From JAWWPY01 sp036394075 (lineage in GTDB: Bacteria > Actinomycetota > Actinomycetes > Streptosporangiales > Streptosporangiaceae), in contig DASWFT010000315.1 of assembly GCA_036394075.1 (NCBI GenBank), forward strand, positions 1-7,813: a DNA stretch of 7,813 nt. Reading direction: 5' to 3'. The position numbers were made by a program, and so were the translations under genes. Under the pieces are notes generated by a model. The model saw only the letters and a list, made by a program, of their open reading frames with translations, was not told the DNA's origin and ran no database searches. Position 1 is the first letter of the stretch. Each line of letters starts with the position of its first letter. This document shows, in pieces, positions 1 through 6,618 of the stretch.

Positions 1-1
1 C

Positions 2-139
2 AACTGGCCGGTCGGCTTCTTCGTCGGTGTTCTTGGCGCCTTCTCCTACGGCATTGGGCGGGCCTGGGCCGCCTGGCGGCGATCCCGGACCACCCCGCAC
101 GCAGCGTCTCAGCTCCGGCCGGCCGTGGACCGCGGCTGA
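2..139 (+). CDS. C-terminal end of a membrane protein (partial, cut by window start)
   Basis: An open frame runs in from the left edge and stops at TGA 137-139, giving 45 residues. They begin NWPVGFFVGVLGAF and contain one hydrophobic segment (about residues 2-18), followed by aromatic/basic residues (WAAWRRSR) and a polar tail. This is the usual pattern of a last transmembrane helix with a positively charged cytoplasmic end. The frame has high third-position GC like the genes nearby, which supports it over the competing frame starting near 27. The family cannot be named because the rest lies outside the window. The next gene (253-879) is convergent, and the 113 bp between the two stops show no strong terminator. 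Confidence 0.5.
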   Translation, partial: NWPVGFFVGVLGAFSYGIGRAWAAWRRSRTTPHAASQLRPAVDRG

Positions 140-252
140 CCCGCGTGTGATTCCCCGGAGCTTCGGCAGCTGGCGGGCTGGTCTCGTTAAGAAAAGTAGA
201 GAGATGCGGATCGGAGCACTGCTGCTGGCGGCGCGGTTCGGCTGCGACCTCG

Positions 253-879
253 TCAACCGGCCACATCCTCGGGGATGACCGAGCCGAACGCAGGCCGGCC
301 TGCGGCCTCGTAGGCGTGCATGACCACCCCACGGCCAGTGGTCCGGCTGTCCACCAGGCGCATCGTGGTCGGTGGGACACCGTCAGCAAAGAGCCGCTGG
401 CCGCGGCCTAGCACCACGGGGAAGACAATCAGGCGGTAGGCGTCGATGAGATCCTGGCCCATCAGGGAGCGCGCCAGGGCGCCGCTGCCGTGGATCTGCA
501 ATTCTCGCCCGGGCGTTCGCTTGAACTCGGCCACCTTCTGCGCGATGTCACCGCTGAGAGGCACCGAACCCGGCCAGGAGAGGTCTTTCACGGTGGTGGT
601 GACGACGTACTTGGGGAGGGAATTGAGCTGGCTGCCAACCCGGTTGCCGGGATCGGTGACAGCGGGCCAGAAGCCAGCCATCGCCTCGTAGGTGATCCGG
701 CCGAGCAGAAACGCGCCCGCCTGGTCGAAGACCTCGTTCATGTACTGGCCGGTGTCCTCATCGAAGTGCGGCGGTAGCCAGCCACCCAGGTCGAAGCCGT
801 CTCTGGGGTCCTCCTCGGGGGCGCCTGGGCTTTGCATGACGCCATCCATGGTCACGAAGGTGGTCAGTGTCACTCGCAT
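253..879 (-). CDS. Dihydrofolate reductase-like (RibD C-terminal domain) family protein
   Basis: This 208-residue protein matches the RibD_C/DHFR-fold family common in actinobacteria. Visible marks are the N-terminal strand VTLTTFVTMDGVMQSPG (residues 3-19), the nucleotide-contacting segment LLGRITYE (58-65), the glycine-rich IHGSGALARSL (129-139) and VFPVVLGRGQRLF (152-164). The family has the fold of NADPH-dependent reductases of folate and riboflavin metabolism. Most single-domain members have no known substrate, so true dihydrofolate reductase activity should not be assumed. It is probably cytosolic. The ATG at 879-877 is well supported by a near-perfect ribosome binding site (GAGGAGGAA, 891-883) about 3 bases upstream. 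It lies downstream of and on the same strand as the acyl-CoA synthetase, with a 104-bp gap holding a hairpin, so it may be a separate transcription unit. Length is normal for the family. Confidence 0.85.
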   Translation of the reverse strand: MRVTLTTFVTMDGVMQSPGAPEEDPRDGFDLGGWLPPHFDEDTGQYMNEVFDQAGAFLLGRITYEAMAGFWPAVTDPGNRVGSQLNSLPKYVVTTTVKDLSWPGSVPLSGDIAQKVAEFKRTPGRELQIHGSGALARSLMGQDLIDAYRLIVFPVVLGRGQRLFADGVPPTTMRLVDSRTTGRGVVMHAYEAAGRPAFGSVIPEDVAG

Positions 880-895
880 GGTTCCTCCTCGTTCA

Positions 896-931
896 GTGAC
901 CGGCTGGGTAGGCCGGCCTCACCCTGGTCAC
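896..931 (-). terminator. Hairpin between acyl-CoA synthetase and DHFR-like gene (terminator or leader element)
   Basis: Perfect 6-bp outer arms GTGACC (896-901) and GGTCAC (926-931) enclose GGGT/ACCC (906-909, 921-924) and the 10-bp palindrome AGGCCGGCCT (910-919). A small bulge is needed to stack all parts. It lies after the acyl-CoA synthetase stop and just before the DHFR-like ribosome binding site. No T-tract follows, as is common for actinobacterial terminators, so termination, attenuation and a protein-binding dyad are all possible. Confidence 0.35.
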
Positions 932-983
932 GAACGGGCCCCCGGTAAATCGACACCCTCCGGCGAGGAGTTGACCAGAAGGG

Positions 984-2534
984 CTAGTGGCTGTCGCGTT
1001 TGGCCTGGCCGAGCAGCCGGGACTTGACCTCGTTCTTGAGTACCTTGCCGACCTTGGAGCGAGGCAGGTCCGGCCACACCTCGACCTGCTTGGGGACCTT
1101 GACGCTGCCGAGGCGGCCCTTGACGAACGCGCGGATGTCATCGTCGGCGACATCCTGGCCGGGGTAGGGCTGGACGACCGCAGTGACACGCTCGCCCCAC
1201 TTGTCATCGGGCAGCCCAATGACCGCGCAGTCCAGCACCCCGGGATGCGCCAGCAGGGCCTGCTCGACCTCCGCCGAGTAGACGTTGAATCCGCCGGTGA
1301 TGATCATGTCTTTGGCCCGGTCCACGATGTAGAGGTAGTTATCGGCGTCGAGATAGCCGATGTCGCCGGTGTGGTGCCAGCCGTGCCGTGAAGCCTCGGC
1401 TGAGGCCGCCGGGTCCTTGTAGTAGCCGGCCATGACCAGGGGGCCGCGGACGACGATCTCGCCGCGCTGGCCGGCGGGCAGTCGCCGGCCCTGGTCATCC
1501 ATGATCGCCACGGTCACCAGGGGCGTGGGCCGCCCGGCGGAGACCAAGCGCTCCCTGGCCAGCGTGCCGTCGGCGCGGAAGTGATCTTTCGGCGCCATGG
1601 TGGAGATCATCATCGGCGCCTCGGTCTGCCCGAACAGCTGCCCCATGACCGGGCCGATCGCGCCGATGGCCTGCTCCAGGCGGGCCGCTGACATCGGGGC
1701 GGCGCCGTACCAGAGGCATTGCAACGACGTCAGGTCGGCCGCGGCCAGCCCGGGGTGATCGAGTAGCAGGTAGATCAGTGTCGGCGGCAGGAAGGCGTGG
1801 GTGACCCGGCGCTGTTCGATCAGTGAGAGGAACTCGGCCAGGTCGGGCCTGGGCATGATGACGATCTCGCCGCCGAGCGTCATGATCGGGAAACACAGGA
1901 CCCCGGCGGCGTGGGTGAGCGGGGCAAGCGCCAGATAAGCGGGCCGCCCGTCGAAGGGGTAGCTCATCAGGGTCAGGGCCGTCATCGTCTCGATGTTGTG
2001 GCCGGTGAGCAGCACTCCCTTGGGCTTGCCCGTGGTGCCGCCGGTACCCGCGATCATGGCGATGTCGTCTACAGGCTCGGCCTCGCAGGGCTCGCTACCG
2101 ATGCTATCCAGCCATTTTCCGAACGAAATAGCGCCCGGAACGCCCTCGTCGAGGCTGACGAGCGTGGTGACGTTCGGCAAATCCGGGGCGATCCGGGCGA
2201 CGAGTGGCGCGAAGGTTCCCTGGAAGATCAAGCAGGAGCAGTCGAAGAGGTCGAGGAGTTCGCGGTTCTCGGCTGCCTCGTTGCGTGGATTGATGGGACA
2301 CCATACGGCGCCGGCCCGTGCGATGCCGAACACGCAGGAGAAGGCCACGGGGTCGTTGGCGGACAGCACGGCTACCTTGTCGCCCGGCCTGATGCCCGAG
2401 CGGGACAGCGCCCGGGCGATCATCCAGGAGAGCCGTTGCACGTCGCCATACGTCCGGGTGTCGCCCGCCATGGTCAGGCACGGGGCGTCGAGACCCAGCG
2501 ACGCTCCCTTGTCGAGGAAGTCGGTGAGCCGCAC
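984..2534 (-). CDS. AMP-forming acyl-CoA synthetase / long-chain-fatty-acid-CoA ligase-like
   Basis: This 516-residue enzyme of the ANL superfamily activates a carboxylic acid with ATP to an acyl-adenylate and then to an acyl-CoA. The signature motifs appear in order: P-loop GTGGTTGKPKG (163-173), YGAAPMS (276-282), GQTEAP (302-307), HTGDIGYLD (388-396), the hinge DRAKDMIITGGFNVYSAEVE (405-424) and the C-terminal catalytic lysine K497 in RSKVGKVLK. The first P-loop position is Gly rather than the usual Ser, a variant tolerated in this family. Length is normal. The start is a GTG (2534-2532) lying 3 bases after the upstream gene's TGA (2540-2538). No good ribosome binding site is seen, so translation is probably coupled. 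It is the last gene of the SDR/DUF5938/ligase block. The acid substrate (fatty, aromatic or steroid-derived) cannot be read from sequence. Confidence 0.93.
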   Translation of the reverse strand: MRLTDFLDKGASLGLDAPCLTMAGDTRTYGDVQRLSWMIARALSRSGIRPGDKVAVLSANDPVAFSCVFGIARAGAVWCPINPRNEAAENRELLDLFDCSCLIFQGTFAPLVARIAPDLPNVTTLVSLDEGVPGAISFGKWLDSIGSEPCEAEPVDDIAMIAGTGGTTGKPKGVLLTGHNIETMTALTLMSYPFDGRPAYLALAPLTHAAGVLCFPIMTLGGEIVIMPRPDLAEFLSLIEQRRVTHAFLPPTLIYLLLDHPGLAAADLTSLQCLWYGAAPMSAARLEQAIGAIGPVMGQLFGQTEAPMMISTMAPKDHFRADGTLARERLVSAGRPTPLVTVAIMDDQGRRLPAGQRGEIVVRGPLVMAGYYKDPAASAEASRHGWHHTGDIGYLDADNYLYIVDRAKDMIITGGFNVYSAEVEQALLAHPGVLDCAVIGLPDDKWGERVTAVVQPYPGQDVADDDIRAFVKGRLGSVKVPKQVEVWPDLPRSKVGKVLKNEVKSRLLGQAKRDSH

Positions 2535-2537
2535 GGT

Positions 2538-3665
2538 TCAGTGCGCCGTGGTGAGAATCGGCTCCATCACGAGGCCGAAGCTGCGCAGCACGCCCAGCAG
2601 CTCACGGTGGCCGAAGGCCTGGCCGCCGGAGGCGAAGCCGACCCGCTTCGGCGGCTGCAGCAGCAGCGAATAAGCCGCGTACGCCTGCAGCAGGCCGGTC
2701 TGCTTGTAATTGCAGTTGCCATAGATCACGCAGTGCGCCCGCCCGATCGGGCCCGAAGCATGCACCGAGTCCAGCGAAGTGTTGATCCGTGTGCTCTCGC
2801 GCGGCGGCATCTGGTTCATCACCGCTGCGGCCTGGTCGGACAGTGCCTTGTACCGGTCTTCCTCCGAAAGGCCCTCGATCTGGGCTAGGGCGGCGGCGAC
2901 GATCTGCGGGACGCCCAGCATCAGCGGGCGGTTGAAGACCCCGCCGAGCACCTTGACGTTGGCCACGCGCGGGTCTCGCTTGAACCACACCGGGTGCGAG
3001 GTGCCGCCCCACGGCAGCGCGAGGCCCGTCTCATGCTGGCCTGGCACCGTCACGCTATAAAGACCGGCATCGGCCGGCCACTCGACATATTCGTTCTGTT
3101 CGAGATAGTGCGCCTTGGACAGCGCGGCATTCACCAGGATCGTCCGGGTCGACGCGATCGTCGGCAGGCCCTTCCAGAAGACAAGAATGTCCAGCGTGTC
3201 CAGGCCCGGCGTTTCCAGGCACAGCCCGGCGGCGATCTCTCCGGTCGTGTACATCTGCGCGACGCCGGGCGACAGGAGGAGTCCCTGGTCCGCCATCCGC
3301 TGGCCGTAGGCCTCATCGCACTGGATCAGCCAGTCCTGCTCACCGGTCGTGTCGATGTAATGGCATCCGGTGGCGATGCAGGCCTCGACCACTTCACCGC
3401 CGTGCTGGGCGAACGGGCCGACCGTGTTGCACACCACGCGCGCTCCGCTCAGCAGCTCGGTCAGCGGGGCAACGTGGTGCTCGACCTCAATGATCTCGTG
3501 CGCGACCGTATCGATGCCCGGCACCTTGTCCAGCGCCTCGGCTATGCGGGCCTTATCGCGCCCGGCCGCGATGAAAGGGACATTGAATTCGCGAAGGTAC
3601 TCGCAGATCAGCCGCCCCGTGTAACCGGACGCGCCGTACACCACGACGGGCTTGTCGATGCTCAT
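2538..3665 (-). CDS. Saccharopine dehydrogenase-like NAD(P)-binding protein (DUF5938 type)
   Basis: This 375-residue protein opens with a Rossmann fold: VVVYGASGYTGR (7-18) is the dinucleotide-binding turn. It continues with NTVGPFAQHGGEVVEACIATG and CHYIDTTGEQDW, typical of the saccharopine dehydrogenase/trans-acting enoyl reductase group. The middle and end (ALPWGGTSHPVWFKRDPRV, KVLGGVFNRPLM) recall the actinobacterial DUF5938 proteins, from memory and not searched. It is presumably a cytosolic oxidoreductase on an acyl or CoA-linked substrate; real saccharopine dehydrogenase activity is unlikely given its neighbours. The frame is open back to 3752, but ATG 3665 is chosen because AGAGGTGAA (3680-3672) precedes it and the motif starts at once. 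The longer start would run into the SDR gene. The gap from the SDR stop is 31 bp, and its own stop lies 3 bp before the ligase start, so all three genes are probably co-transcribed. Confidence 0.85.
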   Translation of the reverse strand: MSIDKPVVVYGASGYTGRLICEYLREFNVPFIAAGRDKARIAEALDKVPGIDTVAHEIIEVEHHVAPLTELLSGARVVCNTVGPFAQHGGEVVEACIATGCHYIDTTGEQDWLIQCDEAYGQRMADQGLLLSPGVAQMYTTGEIAAGLCLETPGLDTLDILVFWKGLPTIASTRTILVNAALSKAHYLEQNEYVEWPADAGLYSVTVPGQHETGLALPWGGTSHPVWFKRDPRVANVKVLGGVFNRPLMLGVPQIVAAALAQIEGLSEEDRYKALSDQAAAVMNQMPPRESTRINTSLDSVHASGPIGRAHCVIYGNCNYKQTGLLQAYAAYSLLLQPPKRVGFASGGQAFGHRELLGVLRSFGLVMEPILTTAH

Positions 3666-3696
3666 GGAAGGTTCACCTCTCGATCGGCGTCGTTTG

Positions 3697-4500
3697 CTAC
3701 ATGCCCATGCCGCCGTCGACCGGCAGGCCGACTCCGGTGATGAACCGGGCACCCTCGGAGGCCAGGAACACCACCGCGTCGGCCATGTCGGCCACCTCGC
3801 CGAGCCTGCCCAGCGGAGTCAGGCCGATGACATCCCCCACCGCCGCCTCCGCGCTCGGCCACAGACCCAGGATCGCCATGTCCTGGGCGAGCTGAGCGCC
3901 CATCTCGGTGGGCACCAGGCCGGGGAAGACGCAGTTCACGCGTACCCCGTAGCCGAGCTTGCCCGACTCCATCGCGGCCACCCGGGTGAGCCGGTCCACG
4001 GCTGACTTGGTGGCGGAATAGACGGCGATACCCGGGAAGGCGATCGTCGCGGCCACCGACGAGACGTTGACGATTGCGCCACCTTGGCCAACGGGGCCAC
4101 CGGGACGCATCGCGCGGAAGCCGTGCTTGATGCCCAGCGTCGTGCCGAGCACGTTCACGTCGAGCATCCGGCGGGCATCTTCGGCGTCGATGTCCACCAG
4201 CAGGCTGGAGATCTCGATCCCCGCGTTGTTGACCAGAATGTCCAGGCCGCCGAGGTGGCCTATAGCCTGGGCCGTTGCCTGCTCCCAGCTCACCTCCGAG
4301 GTGACATCCAGCGGCACGAACTCAGCGGTCGCGCCGGACTGCTGCAGCGAATCGACGCAGGTCTTGCCCAGATCCTCCCGGACATCGCCAATGACGACCG
4401 CCGCGCCCGCGCGGGTCAGCGCCTGCGCGATACCCTCGCCGAGCCCGCGGGCCCCGCCGGTTACCAGTGCCTTCCGCCCGGTCAGGTCATACACGCTCAT
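3697..4500 (-). CDS. Short-chain dehydrogenase/reductase (SDR), classical type
   Basis: This 267-residue classical SDR performs NAD(P)-dependent oxidation or reduction of an alcohol/ketone. It shows the cofactor motif TGGARGLGEG (14-23), Asp39 at the end of strand 2 (VVIGD, suggesting NAD over NADP), NNAG (91-94) and the tetrad Asn116, Ser148, Tyr161 and Lys165 (YSATK). The C-terminal part ends in the usual ITGVGLPVDGGMGM. Length is exactly that of the family, with relatives among hydroxysteroid and 3-oxoacyl dehydrogenases. The open frame extends to 4767, but ATG 4500 is preferred: AGAGGTG (4511-4505) lies just upstream, and the extra sequence would cover the intergenic dyad and part of the TetR gene. 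It is first in the minus-strand block and faces the TetR gene across a 211-bp shared region, so it is the likely direct target of that regulator. Confidence 0.93.
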   Translation of the reverse strand: MSVYDLTGRKALVTGGARGLGEGIAQALTRAGAAVVIGDVREDLGKTCVDSLQQSGATAEFVPLDVTSEVSWEQATAQAIGHLGGLDILVNNAGIEISSLLVDIDAEDARRMLDVNVLGTTLGIKHGFRAMRPGGPVGQGGAIVNVSSVAATIAFPGIAVYSATKSAVDRLTRVAAMESGKLGYGVRVNCVFPGLVPTEMGAQLAQDMAILGLWPSAEAAVGDVIGLTPLGRLGEVADMADAVVFLASEGARFITGVGLPVDGGMGM

Positions 4501-4711
4501 CAGGCACCTCTTTCTGTGGCTGCGCTGGGCCAGCGCGAAACGGGGATGTGTGACGTGCCTCATAGCCTTGCCCGGTATCTTGACAACTGTCAAGAGATTG
4601 TCTGACGATCGTCCAGAGAAATCTGGTCGGTTGTCAAGATCACGAGGGCCGGCCAGATTGTGTCCTGCTGGTAATTTGGAACGACGGCCCAGGAAGGATC
4701 GGATCCCGACA
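4501..4711. promoter_or_regulatory. Divergent promoter region between SDR operon and TetR regulator
   Basis: This 211-bp region separates two divergent starts. A TTGACA at 4581-4586 (+) stands 17 bases before GACGAT 4604-4609. A TTGACA at 4637-4632 (-) stands 18 bases before GACGAT 4613-4608. The -35 boxes match consensus and the -10 boxes are weak. The two candidate promoters overlap face to face on one symmetry axis, which would let a single bound regulator block both. Promoter assignment is inferred from spacing only. Confidence 0.4.
4577..4640. promoter_or_regulatory. 64-bp dyad: candidate TetR operator
   Basis: ATCTTGACAAC (4577-4587) recurs as its exact reverse complement GTTGTCAAGAT (4630-4640). 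The midpoint (4608.5) coincides with the centre of the perfect palindrome GACGATCGTC (4604-4613). The left arm also forms a compact operator-like palindrome CTTGACA-AC-TGTCAAG (4579-4594), a size typical for a TetR-family dimer. This gives three copies of a TTGTCAAG-like half-site plus a central element. It lies between the regulator and the operon it faces, so autoregulation and operon repression are the natural inference. Confidence 0.55.
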
Positions 4712-5359
4712 TTGCCCGAGCTAGCGGAGCGGAACCGGGACAAGGTCGCGCGCCGGCAGGTGGACAAGTTCGCCGAACGGCGTGCCCAGCTAGCTGCGGC
4801 GGCGCTGCAGACTCTGGCCGAGTTGGGCTACGCGCGCACCAGCCTGCGCGACATCGCGCAGAATTCCGACTTCTCCCACGGCGTCCTGCACTACTACTTC
4901 AGCGACAAGATCGAGTTGATCACGTACTGCGTCCGGCAGTACAAGGCCGAATGCGTCACCCGCTACGACGGCATCGTCGCCTTGGCCGGTTCGCCGGACG
5001 AACTGAAACGGGGGTTCGGGGCGGCCATGGCGGCCACACTGGTCGAGGAGGCAACACTGCATCGGCTCTGGTATGACCTGCGGAACCAGAGCCTGTTCGA
5101 CGACTCCTACCGCAGCGACGTGCTCGAGATCGACCAGAGCCTTGAGCGCATGATCTGGCGCATCGTCAGCAAGTTCTCCGACCTCGCCGGGGCACCGCTC
5201 GCCGTGCCATCCAACGCGGCATACGCCGTCTTCGACGGGCTCTTCCAGCAGGCGCTGATCAGGTACCTGGCAGGCAGCCCCGACGCGGCCCAGAACCTCG
5301 ATGAGAACGTGCAGCGCGTCCTGGAATCACTGACCATCCGCCCTCCGTCGCAGGCATAA
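4712..5359 (+). CDS. TetR/AcrR family transcriptional regulator
   Basis: The protein is about 215 residues. The N-terminal DNA-binding domain spans roughly residues 22-68: AALQTLAELGYARTSLRDIA, then NSDFSHGVLHYYFSDK, the TetR helix-turn-helix with the diagnostic YYF at its end. The ligand and dimer domain follows, and its HRLWYDLRNQSLFDDSYRSD stretch recalls BetI-like C-terminal domains. The start is uncertain. The frame is open from 4067, but that part covers the SDR gene on the other strand. TTG 4712 is preferred because it leaves the basic lead-in ERNRDKVARRQ seen in related regulators, with weak GGA/AAGGA sites upstream. GTG 4760 (199 residues) is the alternative. It probably represses the divergent operon and itself through the dyad at 4577-4640, released by a pathway intermediate, perhaps an acyl-CoA; the ligand is inferred from the neighbours only. 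Confidence 0.88.
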   Translation: MPELAERNRDKVARRQVDKFAERRAQLAAAALQTLAELGYARTSLRDIAQNSDFSHGVLHYYFSDKIELITYCVRQYKAECVTRYDGIVALAGSPDELKRGFGAAMAATLVEEATLHRLWYDLRNQSLFDDSYRSDVLEIDQSLERMIWRIVSKFSDLAGAPLAVPSNAAYAVFDGLFQQALIRYLAGSPDAAQNLDENVQRVLESLTIRPPSQA

Positions 5360-5376
5360 TCGCTTTACGCCGCGCA

Positions 5377-5796
5377 TCACGGTCGGGGTTTGAGTGACGA
5401 TGTCGGCCAGAAAGCTAAACGCATATTGAACTGACTCGTTGCCATCCGACAGGTACGCCGCGAAATACATTCGAGGAATCGCCCGGTGGTGTCCAGCCGG
5501 TACCCGTACGCCGGGTGCAGCTCAGCGCAGTAGATGAACAGGCCGTCCTCGTCCTCGTCCTGGTCAACTTCGGCCCTCCGGGGGCCAAACCAGAAGGAGT
5601 CCTCGTGCACCAGACCCCACACCGCCGCATCGCGGTAGATCCGTTCAACGTATCCGGCGTAGCGGTCATGGAACTCCAGCCAAGCCGGCGCGGTGGGCCA
5701 GCCATCCTCCCGCAGTATTCGCTCGACGTCCGCGGTCGGCACCGCGGTGGTCCGCTCGCACTGGTCGAGGAACCGGCGCGCCCGCTCGCTCAGCAT
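5377..5796 (-). CDS. Hypothetical protein, possibly SUKH (SMI1/KNR4)-like
   Basis: This 139-residue cytosolic protein has no signal peptide or membrane segment. The N-terminal helix ERARRFLDQCERTT is followed by ILREDGWPTAPAWLEFHDRYAGYVE (residues 27-51), a W/F/YAG pattern like that of SUKH-type proteins. After this come VHEDSFWFGPRRAEV, a short acidic run DQDEDEDG (78-85) and FIYCAELHPAYGYRLDTTGRF. SUKH proteins often act as immunity proteins to polymorphic toxins, but many are single orphan genes; no toxin gene is visible here. The ATG at 5796-5794 has a GAAGGG site 7-12 bases upstream. Its stop lies 17 bp from the TetR stop (convergent), and its start faces the endonuclease V gene. The last 25 residues (end SSLKPRP) have lower GC and are less typical, so the C-terminus may have drifted. 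The gene is likely real; the family call is tentative. Confidence 0.6.
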   Translation of the reverse strand: MLSERARRFLDQCERTTAVPTADVERILREDGWPTAPAWLEFHDRYAGYVERIYRDAAVWGLVHEDSFWFGPRRAEVDQDEDEDGLFIYCAELHPAYGYRLDTTGRFLECISRRTCRMATSQFNMRLAFWPTSSLKPRP

Positions 5797-5918
5797 GCGC
5801 CCGCCCTTCGCTCGTTACGACGACCAAACCCAGCATGCCCGGCGCAGCGGCCGGGCGCCACGCGGGCGTCTGCCCGGGACCACTCGACCCCGCCCCTAGG
5901 TACGGGCATCCTCGTGGC

Positions 5919-6476
5919 ATGGGAATCGGCGGGCGTCCGGGCCTCGGCGTGTTCGCGGCTGTGGATGTGCATTACCTGAGTTCCGGTGGTGCCCGGGCAG
6001 CGGCCGTGGTAGCCGCCGATGCCCCCTTCTCGGACGTGCTGGCCGAACGCTTCGCGGTGGTGCCCGAGGTGCTGCCATACCGGCCAGGTGAGTTCTACCT
6101 GCGGGAACTGCCGCCGGTGCGTGCGGTAGTGCGCAGCATCCGCGGGCTGGGCCTGCTGGTGGTCGACGGCTACGCCGATCTCGACCCGGACGGACGGCCA
6201 GGCCTGGGCGCGCACGCACACGCCGAGTTCGGCATTCCCGTGATCGGCGTGGCCAAGTCGGCGTTCCGCACGGCTACCCATGCCATCCCGGTCCTGCGCG
6301 GCACCTCCGCGCGCCCGTTGTTCGTCACCGCTGCCGGGATGCCCCGCACCGACGCGGCGGACCTGGTCCGGCACATGGCTGGCCGGTTCCGGCTACCTGA
6401 CGCACTGCACCGTGCCGACGTGCTCGCCCGCACCGATGGACCCGCACTCACCCAGACCAGCTACCGCCCAGACTGA
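5919..6476 (+). CDS. nfi: Endonuclease V-like protein (atypical active-site loop)
   Basis: This protein is 185 residues from ATG 5919. Endonuclease V cuts DNA or RNA near deaminated adenine (inosine). Core features are present: the Asp of VDVHY (D16), PYRPGEFYLRELPPV with Tyr54 and Glu63, LLVVDGYADLDPDGRPGLGAHAH with Asp83, and IPVIGVAKS with Lys113. These align with D43/Y80/E89/D110/K139 of the Thermotoga enzyme. The usual DGHGxxHP loop reads DGYADLDP here, so the His112 and His116 positions are Tyr85 and Asp89. The protein is also shorter than the 210-225 residues of standard enzymes. I recall similar DGY-type homologues in other actinobacteria, so this looks like a subfamily and not damage. 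The frame is open from 5835. ATG 5919 is chosen because homology begins soon after it; no clear ribosome binding site precedes it, and GTG 5949 is an alternative. Activity on inosine is unproven for this type. Confidence 0.82.
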   Translation: MGIGGRPGLGVFAAVDVHYLSSGGARAAAVVAADAPFSDVLAERFAVVPEVLPYRPGEFYLRELPPVRAVVRSIRGLGLLVVDGYADLDPDGRPGLGAHAHAEFGIPVIGVAKSAFRTATHAIPVLRGTSARPLFVTAAGMPRTDAADLVRHMAGRFRLPDALHRADVLARTDGPALTQTSYRPD

Positions 6477-6491
6477 CCGAAGCGCGGCTCG

Positions 6492-6507
6492 TGGCAGAAT
6501 CCTGCCA
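6492..6507 (+). terminator. Short perfect hairpin after endonuclease V gene
   Basis: TGGCAG (6492-6497), a 4-base loop AATC, and CTGCCA (6502-6507) form a perfect stem starting 16 bases after the endonuclease V stop. No T-run follows. The position suits a weak terminator. It also overlaps CAGAAT, a possible -10 element for the small frame at 6511, so the role is ambiguous. Confidence 0.35.
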
Positions 6508-6510
6508 ACC

Positions 6511-6618
6511 ATGACCCCGATCGGCCGTCCGGTTTTACCGCCGTCCGAGGTGGTGCGGCGCGTTGCTGCTCGAATTGCTTCTCGCGAGCATTGCTGGGTG
6601 AGGGCGAGCAGTTATTAA
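6511..6618 (+). CDS. Possible small ORF or 5' gene remnant, unrecognised
   Basis: ATG 6511 opens a 35-residue frame beginning MTPIGRPVLPPSEVVRRVAA and ending WVRASSY at TAA 6616-6618. The first 27 codons are GC-rich at the third position like neighbouring genes, then composition falls sharply. There is no ribosome binding site. A CTGACC (6473-6478) with CAGAAT (6495-6500) 16 bases on could start a nearly leaderless transcript. It may be the leftover start of a lost gene, or chance. I recognise no family. Confidence 0.22.
   Translation: MTPIGRPVLPPSEVVRRVAARIASREHCWVRASSY

Noticed and set aside
1911..2888. 325-residue plus-strand open frame
   Set aside because: It lies antisense to the acyl-CoA synthetase and DUF5938 genes, which have clear family motifs; its own sequence is low-complexity and rich in R, G, H and E, typical of an antisense frame in GC-rich DNA.
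2994..3740. 248-residue plus-strand open frame
   Set aside because: Antisense to the DUF5938-type gene, with no recognisable domain and a composition typical of a shadow frame.
4067..4711. Long N-terminal extension of the TetR frame (430 residues in total)
   Set aside because: The extension is antisense to the conserved SDR gene and crosses the dyad region; TetR regulators are about 190-220 residues and the homology begins after 4712.
4501..4767. N-terminal extension of the SDR frame
   Set aside because: It would run through the divergent promoter region into the TetR gene; ATG 4500 has a good ribosome binding site and the SDR motif follows directly.
5837..5856. GC-rich hairpin GCCCGG/CCGGGC between the SUKH-like and endonuclease V genes
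   Set aside because: A 6-bp all-GC stem is expected by chance in DNA of this composition, and it is not placed at a gene end.
5790..6374. 194-residue minus-strand frame opposite endonuclease V
   Set aside because: It is antisense to a gene with catalytic motifs in order and shows no known domain of its own.
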